Source: Cryptomeria japonica (lineage: Eukaryota; Streptophyta; Pinopsida; Cupressales; Cupressaceae). Taken from it: DNA of 64,000 nucleotides. A program made the translations under genes and the position numbers. A model generated the notes under the pieces. That model searched no databases. It was not told the origin of the DNA and saw nothing but the letters and a program-made list of their open reading frames with translations. Below are positions 33,978 through 45,574 of this stretch, one piece after another. The stretch covers positions 3,101,501 to 3,165,500 of the forward strand of contig NC_081414.1 of NCBI RefSeq assembly GCF_030272615.1, in the 5' to 3' direction. Position 1 is the first letter of the stretch. Every line of letters begins with the position of its first letter.

Positions 33978-36181
33978 GAACTAGGTATTGACCAAGATGT
34001 GTGAGACTAGATGAAAATGGAAAAGAGTATGGAAGACCAAGAGTTGGATGGAATGTAAATGAATCTGAGGTTTACTTGCAATGTCCAAAGTGTAAGACCA
34101 AGTATGTATGTAGTAGAGTAGGTGTGACTTCCAAAGAGATGATAGTTTTTCTTGACGAGGTAAGTTGACCTTGACTCTAAGTAAGACCAAATGAGACCCA
34201 AAGGTGATAGACCTTGATGAGGGACCACTTAGCAAAATGTTGTTGTATGTAGTATGTTGACAAAGTATGATGAGGACAAGCAAGTGACCTTTTGACTCAA
34301 GTTTAGACAAATGTGAATGCAATGCAAGATGTAAAGCAATGATGGACTCTGTGAGACCCAAAAATAGGTTGAATGCTAGATGAAAACCTAGAGAGATAAC
34401 CTAGGAAGCTCAATAAGTTTGAAACTGACTGTTCTTGTTTACTGAATTATGAAAGTTTTCAATCCTAAACGCAGACGTGCCTGTATACTTCACAGACGCG
34501 CTTAAATGACACAAACGCTATTCTGTTAGACACGAATGTGCTTAAGTGACATAGACGTGGTTCTGTCAGACACAGACGCATTTCTAAGATGTTGCAATGT
34601 TGCTCAAAAGACACAGACGCGTTTCTGCAAACTTTGTGCAATTTTTCCTATCTATGAAGTTATTGTTGTGACCAAATCTGAATGTTTGACTATTTTCCAT
34701 GACAAGAGGACATGGTGTTGATGAAGACTCAATGTTTGCAAGTGTTTAGACTCCCAAAATGACTCAAAAACAAGTGTGTTGTTTGATGTAAAATGGTTTT
34801 GCACACACTTGAAGACACAAAAGACACAATGTTTGATGTTTGGTCTTGAATGTTTGATTGTTCAAAATAAGTCAAGCACAATTCTTATGGCTGGCCAAGA
34901 CAATAGTTGTTGATCCCACATGGAGTTTCCCCCGAGGCTACACTATCTAGAGCAGATACTTAGATGCTTGACCCCACTGGCTCCACCCTCGGCACTCACT
35001 TCTTGGGGCAACCAAGCATCAATCCCCATGAAAACTCCTCGTGGTGAACTTTGTATCTCTACTAAGAACCGTATGTGTGTGGGCCGCTACCAGAGGTCCG
35101 ACCTCCTGCCTCAACAACTAGAAGGATTTTGGTTTCTAAAACAAAAAGGTGCTAGTAAGGGCATCCGCTCGTGTGGCCATACATGTGGCACTTTCAGCTC
35201 TGTAAATACAGAAGGCTCCTAGCCGGTAGTGCTTACGCCCTACAAATGATCAAATAAATTTGATCAAATGGGTTTATGGGGAGACATAGTGTCGGTATGA
35301 ACTAATCAACACACGTTATCCATAGTTTTCACCATGAATACAGTTATTTATAGTGGTTTGGAAGAAGATGGCTTTTCTTTTGCTACCACTTCGGTCCTTC
35401 TCTCCTCACTAGTAGTCCTAATGACCACACGGGGAGACAGACCCTCTAAAGATTAAACAAAAAGAGCCTATTGCTCAAGACACAAAAGACAATGGTTCAA
35501 TTTTAGTGCACCAATTGAAGTATTTGCTAATCTATGAAAACAAGGCACACAATAAATATCAAAAACCCTTGCCAAGGTCCTGCAACAAAGATCTATTAGT
35601 AGTTTGGATTGTTTCAAATGATCACCCCTTCCTGCAAGCACACAAGTTAGGTAAATTTTAGATCCAAAAGACTTTGTGAAAATAGGGGCCTTCAACAAAA
35701 CAATTTTGCTTTCAAGACAAGCTACACCAATTCTGTTAGCTAGATCTAAAAATGTTAGCTCAAAATAAACTAGATCTAAAAATCTGAATGACTAAAAACT
35801 GAATCAATGAAACCCAAAATGAAACAAGTGCACACAGACGCGGATATTAGAAACGCAAACGCGGCTTCTAGACATAAACGCGCTTAGATGAGACACAGAT
35901 GCGGCTCCAGAATGCAGATGGGGCTTCTGGACACAAACGCACCTGAAAATCCCACATACCTGACTGGGCAACACAGACGCGATTTCTGGAATTTGCAAAA
36001 AAAATGAAATATTGTCAAGGATGCAGACACGATCCCAGATGTCTCAAATGCAGTAGAAAACCAAAAACGCGATCCGAAAGTACGCAGACGCGAAAATATC
36101 AAAATGTTGTCGAAAATGTCAAATCTGCAACTTCAAAACACAAAATCTACAACAAGGATGTTAAATGCAAAAGGGACAAGA
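33978..36181 (-). mobile_element. Leader of element B
   Basis: This 2.2 kb non-coding stretch lies between primer site and gag. Two blocks (34470-34625 and 35830-36090) hold ~20-bp-spaced copies of ACACAGACGCG plus about 9 variable bases, at least seven and nine copies. Read in the direction of gag they are CGCGTCTGTGT, the same orientation relative to the gene as the array in the antisense gene's intron. I see no gene between the blocks. Confidence 0.7.
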
Positions 36182-36199
36182 GTCCCACCGGGCGTGCCA
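36182..36199 (-). other. Primer binding site of element B
   Basis: On the minus strand it reads TGGCACGCCCGGTGGGAC, three bases inside the right LTR. It is similar in form to the element C site but not identical. I do not assign the tRNA. Confidence 0.7.
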
Positions 36200-36202
36200 A
36201 AA

Positions 36203-36987
36203 TGTATACGGTGAAAATGGATTAACAACAATGTTGAAAGACTAAATGAATTCAACCACAAAACCCTAGCCTAACAACAACAAAGATCCACCATAACATA
36301 TGAAGATTGCCTAAGACAATGCAAATCAAATAAAATCACAAAGATTATACCATCACATGTCCAATAGGGTTTGGATCTCCATTCTTCCTATCTCCATTGA
36401 TCTTGCTTGATATATTTGCTCTCAAATTTTTATGTGTGCACAAGAGATCAACAAAGAACGGAAATGTGGTTGCAAGTAGGCTTGATTGCATATGCAAGTT
36501 CAAAAGCATAGTCGAGGCTGAATGCATAGTGAGTTAGTCAGGGTTGATAATGAAGGAAGCATCTCTTTATATAGAAGACACTATAAGAAATGGAGGGATA
36601 AGATTGAGAGGTGTAAAAGAAGTCGGCTATGATTAGAGGGTAGGTAGAGAAAATAATAAAATAATGAAAGGGTGGGTAGTGTATGAATTAAGAGATGAAT
36701 GACATGTGTCATAGGTAGAAAAGGTTAATGAATTAATTAAATAAATAAATATTTATTTAATTAATAGAAGAAATGGGATAATTAAATAAATAAAATATTT
36801 ATTTAATTTAGGAAAAGGATAATTTAAATAAATAAATGTATTTATTTAAATGAGAAATAAGGCTAGAAGAGGATAAATGAATTAATTAAATAAATAAAGA
36901 TTTATTTAATTAATAGAAGAATTAGGATAAAATAATTAAATAAATAAAGATTTATTTAATTAGACATGACAATTTTAGGTGTCTACA
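36203..36987 (-). mobile_element. 5' LTR of element B
   Basis: 785 bp, matching 24205-24993 with only scattered differences. It ends on the plus strand in GGTGTCTACA, followed by GCTGCTTTTCTCAGTTTTA. That following stretch is nearly the same as the 19 bases after the left copy's TCTACA. Confidence 0.9.
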
Positions 36988-36992
36988 GCTGC

Positions 36993-38517
36993 TTTTCTCA
37001 GTTTTAAAGGAAATTGAGCTAAAATTAAGATAAAATAAAAAAACTGATTTATTCCATATTTTTATTCAATTTTGAGATTTAATTGATCTAATTGCTTTTT
37101 TGATATTTTTTAATTTATTAAATTTTCAAAATATCTCAATTTGATTTCTTTTCTCAATTTAATTCCTTTTTTCAAATTAATTCCCTTTTTCAAATTAATT
37201 TTGTAATTAGGAAATCGAACAAATGATTCAAAGCCTAATATTAGCTAACCACAAAAAACTAACAAGCTATGAAAGAAATCCCAATACATGCAATAGAAGA
37301 AGGAAAAGCAAGATTTCAACATAAACATGCAATCCATATGAAGAAAACTCCTTCCTTGACCTCCATTGTCTCTCTTTTTCCTTGAAATATGTGGGCTTCA
37401 CCTACAAAATGCAAGTGTGAGCAAGAAAGCAATATTGCAAATGAGTTAAGCAGCGTGAGGATATTCGAGAAGTGGTTGATTCTGATGAGAAATACATCCA
37501 ATTTTATAGAGAAAATTGGATAGAGGACAAAAATTAGAATGAAATTGATATTAGAAGCAATTGGATTCAAAAATGGGAAAATTTTATTTTAGAAAGAAAT
37601 GACATGACACACTTTCCCATGCAAGAGGATAAGACTAGATATCAAATCTAGTGTTAGGATAAGATTTCATATCCAAACTCATGACAATTAAGGAAACATG
37701 CTTCCAAATTAAAGCACAAAAATAGGAGTCACTTGAGAGAGATAATGAGTTGAAAATTAATTTAGAAAATTAGGAAATTAGGTGGAAAATAGGAATTAGG
37801 AAATTAGGAAAAATTAGAATGATGAATTAGGAAATTAGGTGGAAATAATGAATTAGGAAATTAGTAAATTAGAAATGATGAAAATAGGAAATATTATGTG
37901 AAATTAATTAATTCACAAAGAAGATTTAATTATCCAATTAAATGAAATGTTTAATTGTGACAAGGGGACCTAGGATAAAATAAATAAATTTCTTTAACCT
38001 AGAGAGAAAATGACAAATAAGATTAAATGATTAAATCACAGAACCCTAGGAGATGAATTAGAAATGCAAGGACGATAATTAGGTCATGACAAAAGATATT
38101 TGATATAGCGTCGATTTGATCAATGATTTAATGATGAAAAATTGGATAATTGATAAAATGTCAATGTTGATTGACAAAGATCAATGATAAATTGATCAAG
38201 ATTGACAAGGATGAAATTGATAGGCGCCAATTGATGAGGACCAATGACTATTTGATCCAAATTGATGAGAAATGATGATTGATTGAGATCGATGACAAAT
38301 CGATCAAAGATTGATAAATGGTTGACTTGATGAAGGTTGAATGACCAAAGACCAATGACAAATCGGTCGCAAATTGATAAGAGATTGATAAATTGATGAT
38401 TGAGTGTGCGACATAGAAGTAATGTTAATAGAATGCGAAAACCCTAAAATAAGGTCACACAGACATGTTAAAGTATGACACCGCAAGCGTTGACCATTTT
38501 TAGATGCCTACAAATTC
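36993..38517 (-). mobile_element. LTR of element C, second part (probable)
   Basis: An AT-rich stretch without genes ends in TTTTTAGATGCCTACA. On the minus strand that is TGTAGGCATCTAAAAA, matching the LTR-start form of element B (TGTAGACACCTAAAA). It is taken as the outer end of element C's LTR. Two further LTR-like ends follow at 38797 and 39409, so the boundary is not certain. Confidence 0.4.
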
Positions 38518-39409
38518 CTTTTTGATGATTTAATGGCAAATTGATTTATTAATTAAATATGCTAGGATATTTAATTAAATAAATAGGATAACTGATTAAA
38601 ATGATTTACTTGGAATGATTAATTAATTAAATAACTATCTAATTAATTCAAGATGATTTATTTGCCATGTGACATTGATGATTTAAGAATTAATTGATTA
38701 TGTGCTCAAGATTGATTTTAATTTGCCTTTGGTTAGGACCTTGGTAATATTGTCGAGATTAGGGGCTCATGGTTTAGGTGACCATTTTTAGGGTATTACA
38801 AAATATATTTAGAACTTGACTTTGATTTTCAATTTGATTTTCACAATCATGCACATGTATTTGAAATTATGAGAAATTAGAAGAATTAGAATTAGAATTA
38901 GAATTTGGAGAATTAATGAAATTAGACAAATTAATTAAAATTAGAATTTGGGGATTTGGAATTTGAATTTGAAGAATAAATTAGTTAATTAAATAATTTA
39001 AAGAAACTATTTAATTATTTAGAAATTGAATTTAATTAAATAATAAAGATTATTTGAATTAAAGGATTAAAAATTAGAATTAGTTAAATAATTAATATTT
39101 AGAAGAGGGTTAATTATTAATTGAATAGAGATAGAAATTGAAAATGAATTTATTTAAATAATAAAGATTATTTAAATTGAGGGATTAAAATCACAATTAA
39201 TTAAATAATAAATATTTAATTAACATTAGAAAATGGTTTAAATGATTAAATGATGATAGAATTGAATTTGGAATAATTAATAAGATGGAAAAGAAATATG
39301 AATTTAGAAGAATAAGATTAATTAACTCAATTAAATAATTAAAGAAAAACTTAATCAATTTGACGAATAATTAGTACATGATCAATGAGACATTTTTAGG
39401 TGTCTACAA
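38518..39409 (-). mobile_element. AT-rich LTR fragments
   Basis: No gene. The strand is rich in GAATTAGAA words. It contains LTR-like ends GGGTATTACA at 38797 and GGTGTCTACA at 39409, both preceded by (A)CATTTTTAGG or CCATTTTTAGG. They look like ends of further minus-strand elements of the B/C type, as solo or truncated LTRs. Confidence 0.4.
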
Positions 39410-40544
39410 TGGGTATGCAAGTTTCATCATTACATTTTGTCTACACTTTGAAGGGAATGTGAATCCTAAATGAACATGTATGTTAAAACATATGGGAACT
39501 CCCAAATATGCATGTAAAGTAAATTTTTAAACACAACAAACTTAAAAAACTAATCTGAAATTAACGGAAGGCTTAGCTAGGTTTTTTGTTTGTTTATATG
39601 TCATACTTGGTTCCTCGTTACCCTTTGTTTATATTGCTAGGTATATCAAGAGAAGTCTACATTTATTGTAAGTTTCTTAGTTTCCCTCAACTCCAAGCAA
39701 TTTTTCATTTTTAAATGGGTGTTTTCCAAAATGACCTAGCATTTGATACTTGTTGTGTTGGCTTGGATGCATAGAAAAATGGCTCTATATCTCCCTTGCA
39801 AATTCATTATAAAAGTGGCTCATGAGGTGACTCTATTTCTCTTGATGTTTTTCTTATTAAAAGTTTAAATATGCATGCACATGTTTTGGAAACTACACCT
39901 TTGTTGGCTATTTTTTAATATAATTTGTTTTATAAACATGCTAAACATTTAGACCAACTCTACTTAGGCCCCTCACATGATCCACATGGATGTTGGAAAA
40001 TATATAGGTTCAATACCGAAGATACGAAGTTCAATCTCTATCCAATAAACCAATCAAAGGGTGATATACAAAGATTGGACTACTACAACATGAAAATATT
40101 AAACTTAAATACAAATGTAAAAACTAAGTTTCCTTAATATGGAAAACATATTCAGAGAACCCACTTCTTAATGATACCAAAAAATCAACCTACACACATG
40201 CTTAAAAATCCTATCTTATGTAAATTTATAACAACAATAAATAAAGAATATCATCATCATAAGATAGAATCAATGAGGCACAAATAAGCAAAATAAGAAC
40301 ATCACATAACACAAGATTTACATGGAGAAACCCTTGAGGGAAAAAACTCCACTAAGAAAAGAGGTCAAGTATGCATTATCAACAATCAATTTGATTACAA
40401 TTCATTCATTTCCATTCTCCTCTTTGCCTCCAACATAGCATCACCTATGTACTTGTGAACAACCTCCTTGTGGATCCCATCTATCCTTGTTCATACAGAT
40501 TAAACTCTACATTCAACTATTCTTTATTGGATATATTCTACGTA
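39410..40544. other. Intergenic, no gene seen
   Basis: Short open frames only, none with recognisable motifs. At 40300-40360 the words ACACAAGATTTACATGGAGAAACCC resemble a common plant LTR segment, too little to assign. Confidence 0.5.
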
Positions 40545-41012
40545 TGAGAATACGTGCATGAGTATATGAGAATATGTGTACGAGATTAAAATTTTCTCGT
40601 ACGTGTATGAGTATATGAGATTAAAATTTTCTCGTACGTGTACACGAATATGAGAATACGTGTACAAGAATACAAGAATACGTGTACGAGTATACAAGAA
40701 TACAAGTACAAGGAAAATATTATGAGAATATTCTTTTAGAGTTAGGGTTAATTTCAGCTGACTTTGTATGTTGGCCTAATATTGCATGTTATAAGCGGCT
40801 AGAATGTAAAAAGACATGGTAATGGTGTTGTACTGTTTTACTGGATAATAAGAAAAAGATTAGATGACTGTGTTCTATGGATGTAGCCCATCTTGGGTGA
40901 ACCATGTTAAATCTGTGTTATTTTTGTTGTGTATTTTTCTTCATCTTTGTGTACTTGAATCTACATATAATTGTTAATTTGTATTTTCTCTAGATCTGCC
41001 AAAACCCTAAAA
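40545..41012 (+). mobile_element. 5' LTR of copia element D, 5'-truncated
   Basis: Matches the downstream part of 45082-45574, ending ...GATCTGCCAAAACCCTAA. The first ~100 bases of the 3' copy, including two GC hairpins, have no counterpart here. The upstream half is an array of ACGTGTACGAG/GAGAATA words, with a 37-bp duplication containing GATTAAAATTTTCTCG that the 3' copy shows only once. Confidence 0.75.
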
Positions 41013-41014
41013 AT

Positions 41015-41027
41015 TGGTATCAGAGCC
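41015..41027 (+). other. Primer binding site of D
   Basis: TGGTATCAGAGCC, tRNA-Met type. Confidence 0.9.
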
Positions 41028-41074
41028 GTGCATTTCTATAAATTGGCATGGACTTTCAGATTTGAGTGGGAGAA

Positions 41075-41900
41075 ATGGAAGAAACCAAATTCAAGGTCAA
41101 GAATTTCAACAACCAGAATTATCAGTTATGGAAAATGCAGATCGAGGATAATTTGTATCAAAAGGATCTGTGGCGGTCATTAGAAGGAAAGACAAAGAAA
41201 GCGACCGCGATGCAAGATGAAGATTGGGATATTCTGGACCAAAAGGCACTAGGAACCATTTGGTTGTGCATTGTGCCATCTGTAGCATTCAATATATCAA
41301 AAGCAACAATAATTGTAGAACTAATGGAGGCACTGGCTAAATTGTATGGGAAACCCTCAGCTTCAAATAAGGTATTTCTTATGAAGAGTTTATTTAATAT
41401 GAAAATGAGTGAAGGAGGATTTTAAGAAGATCATTTAAATGAATTTAATACAGTTACTCGCCAATTGACTTTTGTAAACATTAACTTTGATGAAGAGGTT
41501 AGGGCTCTCTTAATTTTATGTTCTTTGCCAGAAAGCTAGAATAGCTTGGTTATGGTTGTAAGTAATTTTGTCTCTGGTACAAACACTTTGAAATTTGATG
41601 ATGTTGTTGGTGTTATCCTAAGTGAGTAAATGCGACGGAAAAGCATAGGTGACACTTCAGTATCATTAGGTACTATTTTGAATGTAGAGAACAAGGGAAG
41701 ATCAAAGGAAAGAGGAAAATTCCCTGGGTGTGAGAAGTCATGAGGGAGGTCAAAGAAAGTACACTCTCAATCTAGAGGAAGAAAGGATAGTTGGTACTAT
41801 AGAAAGCCAAGACATTTAAAGAAAGATTGTTGGTCTTGAAAAAAAAACAAGGAGACGAAAATGAAGATGAAAGTAAGGAAGCCAATGTTGCAAGTAATAC
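41075..41900 (+). pseudogene. D gag, broken
   Basis: ATG 41075 (or 41066 in frame) gives MEETKFKVKNFNNQNYQLWK, a standard copia Gag start. The frame continues past TAA 41423 with EDHLNEFNTVTRQL, past TAG near 41537 (family residue tryptophan), and past a stop at the E-E-M-R-R site. The zinc knuckle reads WYYRKPRHLKKDCW, with the first cysteines lost. The product would not bind RNA normally. Protease follows. Confidence 0.85.
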
Positions 41901-41929
41901 TTTACAAGATGCTTTAATTTTGTAGACAA

Positions 41930-42539
41930 TGTTAATGATTCTTGGGTTATAGATTCAGGAGCTTCATTTCATGCCACAACCCATAGAAAATATTTTCTAG
42001 ACTATGTTCAAGGTGATTTTGGGTAGGTATATTTGGGTGATGACGAGCCTTGTTAGATTGTTGGAAAAGGAAAGATAAAAATCAAGTTGCAGAATGGAAA
42101 TGACTGGTTGTTGCAAGAGGTAAGGCGTGTTCCTAATTTAAGAAGAACTTTAATTTCTACAGGACAACTGGGCAGTGAAGGTTGCATAGTTACCTTTACA
42201 GACAATGTCTGTAAGGTCACTAAAGGTGAATTAGTAGTAGCTAAAGGTGCAAAGGTAGGCACATCGTATTTGTGTACTGGTAATAGTTATTATACCTTAG
42301 TTGTTACAGATAAAGTTTCTATAGGGACAACTATAATAGATCTTGCAAGGACAAATATAAAATTATGGCACCATAGACTTGGGCACATGAGTGAGAAAGG
42401 GATGAAAATCCTTCACTCAAAAAATCTATTGCTAAGACTAAAGGAGATCGATTTAGAGTTTTATAAAATTGTGTTTATGGTAAACGGAAAAGAATCTGAT
42501 TTCTCAAGGTTGGGAAAGAGAAGAAGAGTGAGAAATTAG
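41930..42539 (+). pseudogene. D protease and GAG-pre-integrase
   Basis: Protease has SWVIDSGASFHAT (41940-41980). Stops occur at about 42025 and 42053. An open frame from 42087 carries RRTLISTGQLGSEGC and the GAG-pre-integrase motif LWHHRLGHMSEKGMKIL (42365-42415). The frame is lost at 42537 by a shift just before the integrase core. Confidence 0.82.
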
Positions 42540-43315
42540 AGCTTGTGCATTCAGATGTATGGGGACCGACTGAGGTGTCATCTCTTGGTGGCTCTTGTTA
42601 TTATGTTATTTTTATAGATGATGCAACCAGGAAAAAATGGGTGTATTTCCTCAAGAAGAAATAAGATGTTTTTGAAACATTTAAGAAATGTAAAGCTTTG
42701 GTTGAGAATGAGACAGGAAAGAGGTTGAAGTGTGTTATATTTGATAAAGGAGGAGAGTATTGTAGCAAAGTATTTGAAGGTTATTGTTCTTTCAATGGAA
42801 TCCAAATTCAAAAGACGATTCCAAGAACTCCACAAGAAAATGGTGTGTCTGAGAGAATGAATAGGACCATCATGGAGTGTGCAAGGAGCATGAGATTCCA
42901 TGTTGGATTAGCCCTACATTTTTTGGTAGATGTTGTACATACTGTTATTTATTTGATAAATAGAGGACCTTCAAATCCTTTGGATGGTGGCATTCTAGAG
43001 GAGGCATGCATTGGTAAAAAGACAAATGATTATTTTCTGAAAACATTTGGTTGTGAAGCTTTTGTCCATGTTGATAAAGATAACAAAACCAAGCTTGATG
43101 CTAAATCTAAAAAATGCACCTTCATTGGATATGGAATGGAAGACTTTGGTTATCAGCTATGGGACTTTGAAAATCAAAAAATAAATAGAAGTAGAGATAC
43201 AATATTCAATGAGAAGGTCATGTATAAAGAACAAATACAACAAAAGAAGCATGAACATGTCAAAAAAAAAATGTGGTGTTGGATGAGAATACTGAAAATA
43301 GTCATTGGTACCTGA
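42540..43315 (+). pseudogene. D integrase core
   Basis: The first residues read [19 protein letters not shown] and [17 protein letters not shown], holding the first catalytic aspartate. A TAA sits at 42662. The frame from 42698 has the second aspartate in FDKGGEYCS (family NGGEY) and the glutamate in PQENGVSERMNRT, then YLINRGPSNPLDGG and TFGCEAFVHV. The motif set resembles Tnt1/Tork-type copia. That lineage is tentative. Confidence 0.85.
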
Positions 43316-44984
43316 TGTTCAACAACAACAAAATATCCCACAAACTCTTGCAAGTGTTAAAAATTCTACGAGGTTAAGTAGACCTCCTAAAATATTTTCT
43401 CCTTCTTTGTATTCTATTTTTTTAACTAACTTTGGTGAACCAAAAGGATATGAAGAAGAAATGCAGGTGGATGCCAAACAACAGTGGGAGCTAGGCATGA
43501 AAGAGGAGATGGATTCCTTGATATAGAATCAGACTTGGGACTTATTCCCATTACCTATAGGAAAACAAGCCTTTCCAAATAAATGCATTTATAGGTTGAA
43601 GGAGGAGTATGAAGGACAAAAAAGATATAAGACCAGACTCGTGGTAAAAGGTTTTGCATAGAAAACGAGTATATTTTGATGAAATATTTTCTCCAGTTGT
43701 AAAAATACTTCAATTAGAACTATTCTAAGTCTTGTGGTTGCAAAAGACTTGCATCTTGAACAACTAGATGTTAAAACTGCTTTTCTCCATGGGGATTTGG
43801 AGGAGGAAATCTATTTGCAACAAACAAAAGGATATGAGGTCAAAGGTAAGGAGGAGTTAGTGTGCAGGTTGAAGGAGAGTCTATATGGCCTAAAGCAAGC
43901 ACCCCGACAAGGGTATTTGAAATTTGATAGTTTCATGGTTGAACAAGGTTACCATAGATGTCATTCCGATCATTGTCTTTATTTTAAGAGATTGGATAAT
44001 GGAAGTTATATTATCCTAATACTTTATGTTGATGACATGCTTTGTTGGGTCTAACATGCAACATATAAATGAACTTAAACAAAAATTGGCAAGGTCATTT
44101 GCTATGAAGGATTTGGGTGCAGCTAAGAAAATCCTTGGTATGAGTATTTCATGGGACGAAAAAAATAGAACATTAACTTTGTCCCAAAGTGAGTATATAA
44201 AGAAGGTGTTGAAAAAATTTAACATGCAGAATTCAAAAGCAGTTAGTACACCTTTGGCTAGTAATTTCAAATTGAGTATGGTGATGTGTCCAAAGACACA
44301 GGAAGAGGTAAAAAAAATGCCTAACATTCTATATTCATCAATTATTGGCAGTCTGATGTATGTGATGGTATGCACATGACCAAATATTACACATTCAATG
44401 GGAGTTGTGAGTAGGTATATGAACAATCTGGGAGTGGAACATTGGAATGTTGTCAAATGGATTCTCAAGTATTTGAGAGGTACTACTACCAAGGCCTTAT
44501 GTTTCAAAGGATCAAATGCTTCTCTATGAGGATATGTTGACTCTGATCTAGTAGTGATATTAATACTAGAAGGAGTACTATAGGGTATGTTTTTACTGTA
44601 GGGGGAATTGTAGTTAGTTGGATTTACAAACTACAAAAGGTTGTTGCATTTTCAACCATCGAAGCTGAGTATGTGGCTTCTACTGAAGCTAGCAAGGAGA
44701 TGATTTGGTTACAACATTTTCTAGAGGAATTGGGCTAGATGAAGGAGGATGGCCCATTGTATATTGATAGCCAATGTGTCATTCATCTTGAAAATAATTA
44801 TGCTCTTCATTCGAGGATAAAACTCATTCAGCTCAGGTACCACTTCATACAGTCTATTTTGGAGGATGGCCAGTTACAGCTTGAGAAGATTCACACAAGT
44901 GACAATCTTGTAGATATGTTCACAAAGGCAATCAAATGGGAGAAGTTGATTTCCTCATTATCTTCTATTGGACTTCTTGACTAA
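43316..44984 (+). pseudogene. D reverse transcriptase and RNase H, broken
   Basis: RT begins with WELGMKEEMDSL and has stops near 43526 and 43660. A clean frame (43734-44054) carries QLDVKTAFLHGDLEEEIYL, LYGLKQAPRQ and an intact YVDD box (near 44027). A one-base loss immediately after YVDD shifts to 44026-44379 with AMKDLGAAKKILGMSI and SIIGSLMYVMVCT. RNase H is poorly kept, but its end is clear: LYIDSQCVIHLENN, HSRIKLIQLRYHFI and DMFTKAI, stopping at 44982. Confidence 0.85.
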
Positions 44985-45081
44985 AAATCATGAATAAAGG
45001 AACAACCAATTCCAAGTACTTTATCCAGTGGGAGCTGCAAGTGCAACGCTATCATCTAGGATCAGTCTCCAAGTAGGAGAC

Positions 45082-45574
45082 TGTTGATATGTGTTGATTG
45101 ATCATGTAAGTATTGTATACAAGCTGGGTGGACATGTTGGCCCGAAGGGCCGAAGTAATGGGGAGCCGAAGGCTCCTCCCAAAATTTTCTCGTACATGTA
45201 CAAGAATATGAGAATATGTGTACAAGAATGTGAGAATACGTGTATGAGTATATGAGAATACAATTACAAGGAAAATATTACGAGAATATTCTTTTAGGGT
45301 TAGGTTTAATTTTAGTCAGCTTTGTATGTTGCTCTAAAATTGCATGTTATAAGCGTCTGGAATGTAAAAAGGCATGGTAATGGTGTTGTATTGTTTTACT
45401 AGATAATAGGAAAAAGATTGGACGACTGTGTTCTATGGATGTAGGCCATCTTGGGTGAACCACGTTAAATCTTTGTGTTTTTTTGTTGTTGTGTATTTTC
45501 CTTCATATTTGTGTATTCAAATCTGCATATAATTGTTAATTTGTCTTTGCTTTGGATCTGCCAAAACCCTAACA
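45082..45574 (+). mobile_element. 3' LTR of copia element D
   Basis: Starts TGTTGATATGTG after AAGTAGGAGAC and ends ...CCAAAACCCTAACA, 493 bp. It contains two small GC hairpins with GAA loops (45139-45151 and 45162-45176) and the ACGTGTA array. The five bases after it, GACTA, have no match at the truncated 5' end. Confidence 0.85.

Larger units (their letters stand above)
24205..36987 (-). mobile_element. Element B: Tat-like gypsy element lacking RT/RH/IN core
   Basis: Direct repeats of about 785 bp (24205-24993 and 36203-36987) flank an 11 kb interior. In minus orientation the order is LTR, primer site, 2.2 kb leader, gag, protease, linker, integrase C-terminus, then a 4.8 kb tail holding an antisense gene, polypurine tract and LTR. 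Reverse transcriptase, RNase H and the integrase catalytic core are absent, so this copy depended on enzymes from elsewhere. GCTGC occurs both at 24200-24204 and 36988-36992 and is a candidate target duplication. A 19-bp similarity just outside the LTR complicates that reading. Confidence 0.85.

Noticed and set aside
34920-35222. 100-codon plus-strand frame with higher GC in the B leader
   Set aside because: No recognisable domain, antisense to the element, no upstream TATA or splice logic, and flanked by the motif arrays of the leader. Most likely chance.
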